The notes under the pieces: model-generated | Seen by the model: the letters and a program-made list of their open reading frames with translations, nothing else | Databases searched by the model: none | What the model was told of the DNA's origin: nothing | In this document: positions 17,201-23,898 of the stretch, in pieces | How the letters are laid out: every line of letters begins with the position of its first letter | Position numbering within the stretch: position 1 is the first letter of the stretch | Translations under genes and position numbers: made by a program | NCBI GenBank assembly: GCA_947577075.1 | Contig: CANPTW010000031.1 | Span: 1 to 32,091, forward strand | Length of the DNA: 32,091 bases | Origin: an uncultured Oscillibacter sp. | Lineage (GTDB): Bacteria; Bacillota; Clostridia; Oscillospirales; Oscillospiraceae | Direction: 5' to 3'

Positions 17201-17920
17201 AATGTCCCCGCCGTCGATGTGGGTGGAAAAGGTGGTGTGGCGGCAGTGGTCGGACCAGTAGGTGTCCACCACCCGGACCTCCGTGATGGTGGGGTCCCGC
17301 CGTTCCGTATCCCGGAAATAGGCCTGGAGGAATTGGAGGTCGTCCAGGTCCATGGCAAGGCCCAGCTTCTCCAGCAGGGCGCTGAGGGCCGCGCCGTCCA
17401 TAGAGGTGAAGCCCGTGAGGGACTCCACCTGATGGGGCGCGGCGTGGGTGCGGGCCAAGGTCCCCGGCTTGTCCAAAGCCGCCTCCCGGCTCTCCACGGG
17501 GTTGATGACATAGCCCTTGATTTTCTCCAGATCGGCGGCGGAGAGGCCGCCCTCCAGGAGGTACACCTTGGCGTAGGACACCAGGGGGCGGTCCACCCCG
17601 GCCATGAGCTGGACGCACTGGGCGGCGGAGTCCGCCCGCTGGTCGAACTGGCCCGGCAGGGACTCTACCGCCAGGACGGCATGGGAGACCTGGGGAGCGG
17701 GGAAGGCTTCCTCGTAAATGAGGTCCACCTGGGGCTCGGAGAAGACGATGGTTTTCGCCTTTTGGAAAACCTCCTCCGGGAGGTTCTCCACGTCGTAGCG
17801 GTTCACCAGCCGGAGGCCGGTGAGGGCGGTGACGCCCAGGATGGTCCGAAGCTCATTCAAAAGCCCCTGGGCCTCCAGCCGGAGGGCGGGCTTTTTTTCC
17901 ACGTATACGCGTCTTACCAT
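14216..17920 (-). CDS. purL: Phosphoribosylformylglycinamidine synthase, single-chain
   Basis: Converts FGAR, ATP and glutamine to FGAM. At 1,234 residues it is the long single-chain form with all three parts: an N-terminal PurS-like region, two synthetase halves (HCRHTTF, KNETHNHPTEIEPFGGAATC, LGGRTGRDGIGGATGSS) and a C-terminal class I glutaminase. The glutaminase nucleophile is C1073 in VLGICNGFQALV, with PVFPGTNCE and LPGGFSGGDE at its start and GHAERIG near the end. GGAGG precedes the ATG, 2 nt after the purD stop. A stretch around 15230-15560 is visibly poorer in GC than the rest of the gene, suggesting a recombined patch; the reading frame stays intact. Confidence 0.97.
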   Translation of the reverse strand: MVRRVYVEKKPALRLEAQGLLNELRTILGVTALTGLRLVNRYDVENLPEEVFQKAKTIVFSEPQVDLIYEEAFPAPQVSHAVLAVESLPGQFDQRADSAAQCVQLMAGVDRPLVSYAKVYLLEGGLSAADLEKIKGYVINPVESREAALDKPGTLARTHAAPHQVESLTGFTSMDGAALSALLEKLGLAMDLDDLQFLQAYFRDTERRDPTITEVRVVDTYWSDHCRHTTFSTHIDGGDIQDPDVKHAYYHYLKLRSEVYGEGAKGRPETLMDIATIAAKALKKRGLLPELDESEEINACSIHVPAEVDGQVQDWLLMFKNETHNHPTEIEPFGGAATCIGGCIRDPLSGRAYVHQAMRLTGCGDPRTPVEKTLPGKLPQRKLCQTAAAGYSSYGNQIGLATGHVAEVYHPGYVAKHLEVGAVVGAAPAENVRRERPEPGDVVILLGGRTGRDGIGGATGSSKSHNQKSLQTMASEVQKGNAPEERKIQRLFRDGEVTRLVKRCNDFGAGGVSVAIGELADGLTIDLDAVRKKYDGLDGTELAISESQERMAVVVAPGDADKFIAAARAENLEAYQVAVVTESPRMVMQWQGETIVDLSRAFLNSNGAVKHARVHVPAKERFPQGRPSSYSLREMASSLKCASRRGLVERFDSTIGAGSVTMPFGGKTQRTPAQSMAALLPVLPGRETDQASVMAWGFDPEIMSEDPYWGAYTSVVISLAKLVASGADYKTAYLTLQEYFEKLRTDPDRWGKPFMALLGAMEAQMDFGAAAIGGKDSMSGSFLDLDVPPTLVSFAIAPIKAGEVVTPEFKEAGHPVYLFDSSMDGSAEERRNTWDAFHALCRAGKVKAAWAVENSVSEGIMKMSFGNCVGFSYNPHIYIQWHDSGYQGTILAELTEDVEGLNAYPVGVTIAEPVITIGEDSAPIDELLSLNEAVLADVYPNRAGVEGEAPVLPCPAFTRPAPKIGVARPKVLIPVFPGTNCEYDSARAAQRAGLETEIFVINNQSAKDVSESAAAFARKLRESQILFLPGGFSGGDEPDGSGKFITAFLRGPETSQAVMDLLQNRDGLVLGICNGFQALVKLGLVPYGEIVDCGEDSPTLSFNVIGRHQSKIVSTRVVSNKSPWLARVQPGQVCAVPISHGEGRFLCNADLLKQLAENGQIATQYAGPDGLPAMDPDFNPNGSAWAVEGITSPDGRVFGKMGHAERIGPGLYKNVPGHYDLHLFEAAKDYFKVL

Positions 17921-17922
17921 GT

Positions 17923-19203
17923 TCAGCCCTCCAGGGCGGCCAGCGCCCGCTTCCCGATGTCGCGGCGCAGGTATTTTCCCTCAAACGCGATGCGCTCCGC
18001 GGCGGCGTAGGCGTCCTTCAAGGCGCTCTCCAGGGTATCGCCCACGGCGGTGACGCCCAGGACCCGGCCTCCGCTGGTGACCAGCTTCCCGTCCTCCGCC
18101 AGCTTGTCTCCGGCGTGGTAGACGGTGACATTGCCCGGCAGGTCCTCCGGGACCGTGATTTCCTTCCCCTTGGGGTAATTGCCGGGGTAGCCGCCGGAGG
18201 CCAGGATGACGCAGGCGGCGGCGCCGTCATGCCATTCCACCGTTAGGTCCCCCAGAGTCTCGCTCTTCACCGCCCGCATGACGGTCAGCAGGTCCGTTTT
18301 CAGCAGGGGGAGGACCACCTGGGTTTCCGGATCGCCGAAGCGGCAGTTGTATTCAATGACCTTGGGCCCGTCGGGGGTGAGCATCAGGCCGAAGTACAAA
18401 CAGCCCTTGAAGGGGCAGCCCTCCGCCCGCATGGCGGCCAGGGTGGGGAGGAAGATTTTCTCCATGCACGCCGCCGCAACCTCGGGGGTGTAGCAGGGGT
18501 TGGGGGCGACGGTGCCCATGCCGCCGGTGTTGAGACCCGTGTCCCCGTCCCCGGCCCGCTTGTGGTCCATAGAGGAGACCATGGGGGCGATGGCGGTGCC
18601 GTCGGTGAAGGCCAGGACGCTGACCTCCGGGCCGGTGAGGAATTCCTCAATGACGATTTCGTTTCCGGAGTCGCCGAAGGCCTTGTCCTCCATGATGGAC
18701 TTGACGGCGGCCTCCGCCTCCTGGAGATTTTGCGGGATGAGCACGCCCTTGCCCAGGGCCAGGCCGTCGGCCTTGACCACGATGGGGAAGGAGGCGGTCC
18801 TCAGGTAGGCCAGGGCCCTGGCGGGGTCGTCGAAGACCTCGTAGCGGGCGGTGGGAATACCGTATTTCTTCATGAGGTTTTTGGAGAAGACCTTGCTGGC
18901 CTCGATGCGGGCGGCCTTGGCGTCCGGCCCGAAGCAGGGAATCCCCGCCTCGTGGAGCCGGTCCACACAGCCCAGGGCCAGGGGATCGTCCGGGGCCACC
19001 ACGGCGAAATCGATGGAATGGGACTTGGCGAAGTCCACGATTTTGGCAATGTCCTTGGCCCCGATCTCCGGGACGCACACCGCGTCGGCGGCGATGCCGC
19101 CGTTGCCGGGGAGGGCGTAGATCGTATTTACAGAAGGATTTTCTTTCAGCTTCTTAATGATGGCATGCTCACGGCCTCCGCCGCCGACGACAAGAAGATT
19201 CAT
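17923..19203 (-). CDS. purD: Phosphoribosylamine-glycine ligase
   Basis: ATP-grasp ligase (GAR synthetase) joining phosphoribosylamine and glycine. 426 residues. MNLLVVGGGGREHAI is the family's opening, VAPDDPLALGCVDRL the substrate-site region, and VVKADGLALGKGV with FGDSGNEIVIEEFLTGPEVS the ATP-grasp core. GGMGTVAPNP and EYNCRFGDPETQVVLPLL are the conserved late motifs. It is full length with no fusion to purM or purN. GAAAGG precedes the ATG. It sits between the Imm1-like gene (29-nt gap) and purL (2-nt gap) in the operon. Confidence 0.98.
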   Translation of the reverse strand: MNLLVVGGGGREHAIIKKLKENPSVNTIYALPGNGGIAADAVCVPEIGAKDIAKIVDFAKSHSIDFAVVAPDDPLALGCVDRLHEAGIPCFGPDAKAARIEASKVFSKNLMKKYGIPTARYEVFDDPARALAYLRTASFPIVVKADGLALGKGVLIPQNLQEAEAAVKSIMEDKAFGDSGNEIVIEEFLTGPEVSVLAFTDGTAIAPMVSSMDHKRAGDGDTGLNTGGMGTVAPNPCYTPEVAAACMEKIFLPTLAAMRAEGCPFKGCLYFGLMLTPDGPKVIEYNCRFGDPETQVVLPLLKTDLLTVMRAVKSETLGDLTVEWHDGAAACVILASGGYPGNYPKGKEITVPEDLPGNVTVYHAGDKLAEDGKLVTSGGRVLGVTAVGDTLESALKDAYAAAERIAFEGKYLRRDIGKRALAALEG

Positions 19204-19232
19204 AAAATCAACCTTTCTATCTCAATACAGCG

Positions 19233-19601
19233 TTACAGCTCTTCCCAATCCATGCAGCCTGGAAGTTCCTGAGACTGGAAGAACGCCAGGGCGCACTTCA
19301 TGGCGTCGGCGGCAGGAATTACCTGATAAGCGGCAACTTCGTACTGCCCGCCGCAAAAGTCGATGGAGCCCTCCGCATCCTCGTCCCCGAGGGAAGCGGC
19401 CATGTCCCCGCCCTCTTCCGCAAAGTAATTTACAACGGCCTGTTCACCCTTGATCAGAATGGAGAGGCAGGGATATCCGCCCTCCTCCAGGGCGCACCAG
19501 ATTTCATTGTCTTCTTCGGAGGTGAAGCAGGCTTTCAGATGGGCTTCGTATTCCTCCAGGGAGAGGCAGGAACAGGAGCCGGATTTGCTGCTGACATTCA
19601 T
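19233..19601 (-). CDS. Imm1-family immunity-like protein
   Basis: A 122-residue acidic soluble protein inside the purine operon. The C-terminal half follows the Imm1 pattern of polymorphic-toxin immunity proteins: a glycine/Asp-rich turn, GSIDFCGGQYEVAAYQVIP (strand ending in the conserved G-Q and I-P), helix AADAMKCALAFFQSQELPG and the closing MDWEEL. The N-terminus has a Cys/Ser-rich start and helix SLEEYEAHLKACF. Imm1 members neutralise secreted nuclease or deaminase toxins, but many homologues stand alone without a toxin and no toxin is seen here. It has its own AGGGGGA ribosome-binding site, 12 nt from the upstream gene. Assignment is by pattern only. Confidence 0.65.
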   Translation of the reverse strand: MNVSSKSGSCSCLSLEEYEAHLKACFTSEEDNEIWCALEEGGYPCLSILIKGEQAVVNYFAEEGGDMAASLGDEDAEGSIDFCGGQYEVAAYQVIPAADAMKCALAFFQSQELPGCMDWEEL

Positions 19602-19613
19602 GGAAATTCCCCC

Positions 19614-20792
19614 TTAGTGGTGGAACAGCCGCATTCCGGTGAAGCACATGGTCATGCCGTACTTGTCCGCCGTTTCAATGACGTTGTCGTCCCGGATGGA
19701 GCCGCCGGGCTGGACGATGTACCGGACGCCGCTCTTCCGGGCCCGTTCCACGTTGTCGCCAAAGGGGAAGAACGCGTCGGAGCCGCAGGTGACGCCGCTC
19801 TGTTTGGAAATCCAAGCCTTTTTCTCCTCCGCCGTCAGGGGCTGGGGACGCTCCGAAAAGACCCGCTGCCATTCGCCGTCGGCCAGCAGGTCCTCCCACT
19901 CGTCGGAGAGGAACACGTCGATGGCGTTGTCCCGGTCCGGGCGGCGGATGCCCTCCACAAAGGGCAGGGCCAGCACCGCCGGGTGCTGCCGCAGCCACCA
20001 GTTGTCCGCCTTGGTGCCCGCCAGGCGGGTGCAGTGGATGCGGCTCTGCTGGCCCGCGCCCACGCCGATGGCCTGGCCGTCCTTCACGTAGCAGACGGAG
20101 TTGGACTGGGTGTATTTCAGGGTGATGAGGGCCACGGCCATGTCGATTTTCGCCGCGTCGGGGAGGTCCTTGCTTTTCGTCACGATGTTGGCCAGCAGGG
20201 ACTCGTCAATTTTATATTCGTTCCGGCCCTGCTGGAAGGTGACGCCGAAGACGTCCTTGTACTCCTGAGGGGCGGGGACGTAGTCCGGGTCGATTTGGAC
20301 CACGTTGTAGCCGCCCTTCTTCTTGGTCCTTAAAATCTCCAGGGCCTCCTCCGTGTAGCCGGGGGCGATGATCCCGTCGGAGACCTCGGCCTTGAGATAG
20401 TTCGCCGCGGCGGCGTCGCACACGTCGGAGAGGGCCGCCCAGTCGCCGTAGGAGCACAGGCGGTCCGCTCCCCGGGCCCGGATGTAGGCGCAGGCGATGG
20501 GGGAGAGCTCCGCGTCCGGGTCCACAAAGTAGAGCTTCCGGTCCGTCTCGGTGAGGGGCAGGCCCACGGCGGCCCCGGCGGGGGAGACGTGCTTGAAGCT
20601 GGCGGCGGAGGGGAGGCCGGCGGCCTCCTTCAGCTCCCGGGCCAGCTGCCAGGAGTTCAGGGCGTCCAGGAAGTTGATATAGCCGGGCTTGCCGTTCAGG
20701 ACGGTGAGGGGCAGGTCCCCGCCGTCCTTCATGAAGATGCGGGAGGGCTTTTGGTTGGGGTTGCAGCCGTATTTCAGTTCCAGCTCGTTCAT
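19614..20792 (-). CDS. purH: AICAR formyltransferase, stand-alone (no IMP cyclohydrolase domain)
   Basis: Transfers a formyl group from 10-formyl-THF to AICAR. 392 residues, corresponding to the C-terminal half of bifunctional PurH. It starts directly with MNELELKYGCNPNQKPSRIF and contains FKHVSPAGAAVGLPL (the K-H catalytic pair), SDGIIAPGYTEEAL, YTQSNSVCY, GVGAGQQSRIHC and SDAFFPFGDNVERA. The MGS-like IMP cyclohydrolase domain that precedes this in most bacteria is missing, and no separate cyclohydrolase gene is found in the window. AAAGGAG precedes the ATG. Split forms are known in some clostridia and archaea. Confidence 0.93.
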   Translation of the reverse strand: MNELELKYGCNPNQKPSRIFMKDGGDLPLTVLNGKPGYINFLDALNSWQLARELKEAAGLPSAASFKHVSPAGAAVGLPLTETDRKLYFVDPDAELSPIACAYIRARGADRLCSYGDWAALSDVCDAAAANYLKAEVSDGIIAPGYTEEALEILRTKKKGGYNVVQIDPDYVPAPQEYKDVFGVTFQQGRNEYKIDESLLANIVTKSKDLPDAAKIDMAVALITLKYTQSNSVCYVKDGQAIGVGAGQQSRIHCTRLAGTKADNWWLRQHPAVLALPFVEGIRRPDRDNAIDVFLSDEWEDLLADGEWQRVFSERPQPLTAEEKKAWISKQSGVTCGSDAFFPFGDNVERARKSGVRYIVQPGGSIRDDNVIETADKYGMTMCFTGMRLFHH

Positions 20793-20832
20793 GGTCCGCG
20801 CTCCTTTGTATGGATATTGATGGAAGTTCCGG

Positions 20833-21954
20833 TCAGTTTTCCGGCAGGTCGAAGGGCTCGGGGCGGAATTTCCCGTCCTCTCCCCGGGCGAAGGCGCTGT
20901 TGAAGGGGGCGTCCAGCAGGGGAATGACCTCCGGGTCCAGGTTGCAGACGGTGTTCAGGTCATAGACCCCGGTGTGGCCGAGCTCGGCGATGTAGGCCTC
21001 GCTCTCGTCGCCGGAGAAGAAGCGCCAGCCGCTGTCGGGAAAGCCCGTTTCCGGTTTCTCCCGGTAGCACCAGCCCACCTTGCAGCCGTCCACGGCCACC
21101 CGGTCCGTGAGGAAGCAGCCGTTGGGCCCCTCCCAGTTGGGGAGATACATCTTCATCTCGGAGGGCCAGAGGCGGAACGCCTTTTCCCGGGGGGGAACGT
21201 ACCAGAAGCCGCCGTCCCAGGCGGCGTCGTTGGCCAGGAGGTTCCGCACCAGGTCCATCCAAAGCCGCTGGGCCTTCCGGAGCTCCGGCAGGGGGGTCCC
21301 CTGGCGGAAGTCCCAGTACAGCGCGCCGCAGACCAGGCTGACGGCGTACTCCTCCCAGCTGCCGAAGGCCTGGGCCTGGACGATCTGCTCCTCGGCCAGG
21401 GAATCGAACTCCTCCCGGGGCAGGAGGCCGCAGGCCAGCCCGGCCCGGAGGTGGCCCATCCGCTCGCTGATATCCCAGGCGAGATAGCCCCGGTGGCCCA
21501 CCAGGGAATAGAACTGGGCGGAGAAGTCCCGCATGGAGGCGAAGAAGGCGGCGGCGGCCGGGTCCAGGGTTTCGGGGTCAAAGAAGGGGCGGCCCTCCCA
21601 GACGGCTTCGAAGTTCAGATAGTTGTCCTGGCAGTGGAACTGCTTGCCGCAGAAGTCCAGGAGGCTCTGCCTGTCCGTGATGCCGAAGACGGCTTTGAGA
21701 TGCTCCCGGCAGGCGGCGGCGTCCGCCTCCGTGGCGCAGAGGGGCAGGGTGGTGAAGTAATCCGGGCCGGATTCGCCGGGGCCCGGGAGGCCCGGGGTCT
21801 TCCGCAGGGCCGGGACGCCCGCCAGCAGCGCGAGAAAGGCGTCCCGTTCACAGGGCTGCCGCTCCCGGCGGGAGCGGGCCAGCAGGGGCTGCACGTCCCG
21901 GTCCAGACCGGCGGCGTGGGGGTGGAAGTCGTGAAGTTGAGAGCGGTCCATCAT
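20833..21954 (-). CDS. DUF1266 - Imm33/DUF2185 two-domain protein
   Basis: A 373-residue soluble protein lying between purN and the AICAR transformylase gene. About 88-245 resembles DUF1266: AWDISERMGHLRAGLACGLL, EEFDSLAEEQIVQAQAFGSW, CGALYWDF. About 275-358 resembles DUF2185/Imm33: VAVDGCKVGWCYREKP, DSGWRFFSGDESEAYI, VYDLNTVCNLDPEVIPLLDA, SAFARGEDG. Imm33 domains occur in polymorphic-toxin immunity loci and also alone. Gaps of 16 and 40 nt to its neighbours indicate co-transcription. It stands where a separate IMP cyclohydrolase gene might be expected but shows no resemblance to one. Its function in purine metabolism, if any, is unknown. Confidence 0.75.
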   Translation of the reverse strand: MMDRSQLHDFHPHAAGLDRDVQPLLARSRRERQPCERDAFLALLAGVPALRKTPGLPGPGESGPDYFTTLPLCATEADAAACREHLKAVFGITDRQSLLDFCGKQFHCQDNYLNFEAVWEGRPFFDPETLDPAAAAFFASMRDFSAQFYSLVGHRGYLAWDISERMGHLRAGLACGLLPREEFDSLAEEQIVQAQAFGSWEEYAVSLVCGALYWDFRQGTPLPELRKAQRLWMDLVRNLLANDAAWDGGFWYVPPREKAFRLWPSEMKMYLPNWEGPNGCFLTDRVAVDGCKVGWCYREKPETGFPDSGWRFFSGDESEAYIAELGHTGVYDLNTVCNLDPEVIPLLDAPFNSAFARGEDGKFRPEPFDLPEN

Positions 21955-21970
21955 AAGCGTATCCTTTCTT

Positions 21971-22570
21971 TCAAGCCGTCAGCTGCCGGGCGACGAGCTC
22001 CGTTGCCCGGGGCAGCAAAATCCATTCCGCCTGTTCCATAACCCGGCGCTGGAGCGTTTCCGGCGTGTCGCCGGGGAGGACCTCCACCGCCTTTTGGAGA
22101 AGAATTTTCCCGCCGTCGGGAATCTCGTTGACCAGGTGCACCGTGGCCCCCGTCACCTTCACGCCCTTTTCAAGGGCCGCCTCGTGGACCTTCAGGCCGT
22201 ACATCCCCTTGCCGCAGAAGGAGGGGATCAGGGCGGGGTGGACGTTCAGAATGCGGTCCGGCCAGCGCTTCACAAAGTCCCCGGACAGGATGGAGAGGAA
22301 GCCCGCCAGGACGATCATGTCCGCCCGGTACTCCGTCAGCTTTGCCGTCAGCCCGGCCTCAAAGTCCGCCTGGGTGCTTCCCTTCCGGGGGACGGAGAAG
22401 CCGGGGACGCCATGGTTCTTCGCCCGCTCCAGGGCATAGGCCCCGGCGGCGCTGGAGAGTACCACCACAATTTCGCCGTGGGGAATCCCGCCCGCCTCCT
22501 GGGCGTTCAGCAGGGCCTCCAAATTTGTTCCGCCGCCGGAGACCAGGACGGCGATTCTCGCCTTGCTCAT
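21971..22570 (-). CDS. purN: Phosphoribosylglycinamide formyltransferase
   Basis: Formylates GAR with 10-formyl-THF. 199 residues. KARIAVLVSGGGTNLEALL is the phosphate-binding opening, ADMIVLAGFLSILSGDFV is the folate-side strand, and ILNVHPALIPSFCGKGMYG has the catalytic N and H. VTGATVHLVNEIPDGGKIL holds the later H and D. The ATG overlaps the purM stop as ATGA, giving translational coupling. Confidence 0.97.
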   Translation of the reverse strand: MSKARIAVLVSGGGTNLEALLNAQEAGGIPHGEIVVVLSSAAGAYALERAKNHGVPGFSVPRKGSTQADFEAGLTAKLTEYRADMIVLAGFLSILSGDFVKRWPDRILNVHPALIPSFCGKGMYGLKVHEAALEKGVKVTGATVHLVNEIPDGGKILLQKAVEVLPGDTPETLQRRVMEQAEWILLPRATELVARQLTA

Positions 22571-23880
22571 GGGTTGTCGAGGTCCACGCCCCGGGGGCTC
22601 TTCGCCACGCAGCCGACGCAGACGGCATCCGGTTCGCCCGCCGCCGCCAGGAGGGCCAGGGCTTGCTCCGTTTGCTCCAGGGGGACGGCCAGCACCATGC
22701 CAAGGCCCATGTTGAAGGTGTTGTACATGTCATGGTCCGAGATATTTCCCCGCTTTTGAATGAGATCGAAAATCGGCTGTTTCGGAATAACGTTCGGCAC
22801 AATCCGCACGCCAAGGCCCTCAGGCAGCATCCGGGGCACGTTCTCGAAGAAGCCGCCGCCGGTGATGTGGCTGACTCCGTGGAGGTCCATCCCGCCGTCC
22901 AGCAGGGCCCGGACCGCTTTGACGTAAATCTTGGTGGGGGCCAGCAGGACCTCGCCCAGGCTCTTGCCTTCCAGCTCCTCTAAGGGGGCGGTTAAATCGG
23001 CGTGTTCCATGTCGAAGACCTTCCGCACCAGGGAGAAGCCGTTGGAGTGGATGCCGGAGGAGGTCAGGCCGATGAGGGCGTCCCCCTCCCGGACCCGGCT
23101 GGGGCCGATGATCTTGGGCCGGTCCACCACGCCCACGGCAAAGCCCGCGACGTCGTAGTCGTCCGGGGCCATGACGCCGGGGTGCTCGGCGGTTTCGCCG
23201 CCGATGAGGGCGCAGCCGGACTGGACGCAGCCCTCCGCCACGCCGGAGACGATGGAGGCGACTTTCTCCGCCTCGTTTTTCCCAATGGCGATGTAGTCCA
23301 GGAAGAAGAGGGGCCTGGCCCCGGAGCAGATGATATCGTTGACGCACATGGCCACGCAGTCGATGCCGATGGTGTCGTGTTTGCCCAGCAGCTGGGCCAG
23401 GCGCAGCTTGGTGCCCACGCCGTCGGTGCCGGAGACGAACACCGGCTCCGCCATGCCGGAGAGATCCGGGGCGAAGAGACCGCCGAAGCCCCCGATGCCG
23501 GAGACGACGCCGGGGATTTTCGTGCGCTCCACAAAGGGCTTCATCAGCCGCACGCCCTCGTACCCGGCGGTGATGTCCACGCCGGCGGCGGCGTAGGCGG
23601 CGGAGTGGGAGCCGCCGGAACCGCATTCCCTCCAGGCGCGGCACTGCTCGATCCGCTTTCCGCCGTCCCCCTGCTGTTCGTCATAGGCGAACTGCTTCAA
23701 AAGCGCGCAGGGAAACGCCCCGCATTGGCCGCAGTGGGCATACCCCTTTTCCTCGCAGCATGCCTTGACCGGGCAGCGCTCCCCCCAAAAGGGCTTTTGA
23801 ATCCCGGTGCAGCCGGCACAGCCCGTCTGCTCCCGGTAAGCGCACGCCCCGCACAGAATTCCGCATCTTGACTCGATCAT
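22567..23880 (-). CDS. purM: DUF3795-PurM fusion (AIR synthetase with Cys-rich N-domain)
   Basis: A single 437-residue frame. Residues 1-83 are a DUF3795-type cysteine-rich domain: CGILCGACAYREQTGCAGC, CPVKACCEEKGYAHC, CGAFPCALLKQF, then DGGKRIEQCRAW. After a short Gly/Ser linker (about 84-92), PurM begins at AAYAAAGVDITAGYEGVRL and runs to the end (345 aa, the normal family length): SGTDGVGTKLRLAQ, GIDCVAMCVNDIICSG, GCALIGGETAEHPGV, GLTSSGIHSNGFSLVR, ITGGGFFENVPRML. PurM makes AIR from FGAM with ATP. No in-frame start exists at the domain junction; an ATG there with GGAGGGA upstream is out of frame. DUF3795 probably binds metal, but its role is not known. Confidence 0.93.
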   Translation of the reverse strand: MIESRCGILCGACAYREQTGCAGCTGIQKPFWGERCPVKACCEEKGYAHCGQCGAFPCALLKQFAYDEQQGDGGKRIEQCRAWRECGSGGSHSAAYAAAGVDITAGYEGVRLMKPFVERTKIPGVVSGIGGFGGLFAPDLSGMAEPVFVSGTDGVGTKLRLAQLLGKHDTIGIDCVAMCVNDIICSGARPLFFLDYIAIGKNEAEKVASIVSGVAEGCVQSGCALIGGETAEHPGVMAPDDYDVAGFAVGVVDRPKIIGPSRVREGDALIGLTSSGIHSNGFSLVRKVFDMEHADLTAPLEELEGKSLGEVLLAPTKIYVKAVRALLDGGMDLHGVSHITGGGFFENVPRMLPEGLGVRIVPNVIPKQPIFDLIQKRGNISDHDMYNTFNMGLGMVLAVPLEQTEQALALLAAAGEPDAVCVGCVAKSPRGVDLDNP

Positions 23881-23898
23881 AGTGTCTCCTTTTCTCTG

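Noticed and set aside
13763..18010. A very long plus-strand open frame (over 1,400 codons) opposite guaB, purL and purD
   Set aside because: It is antisense to three certain genes. High-GC codon bias removes stop codons from this frame, and its translation is Gly/His/Leu-rich with no domain.
23580..23650. Separate purM start at the out-of-frame ATG after GGAGGGA
   Set aside because: That frame gives an Arg-rich nonsense protein. PurM residues are read only in the frame continuous with DUF3795.
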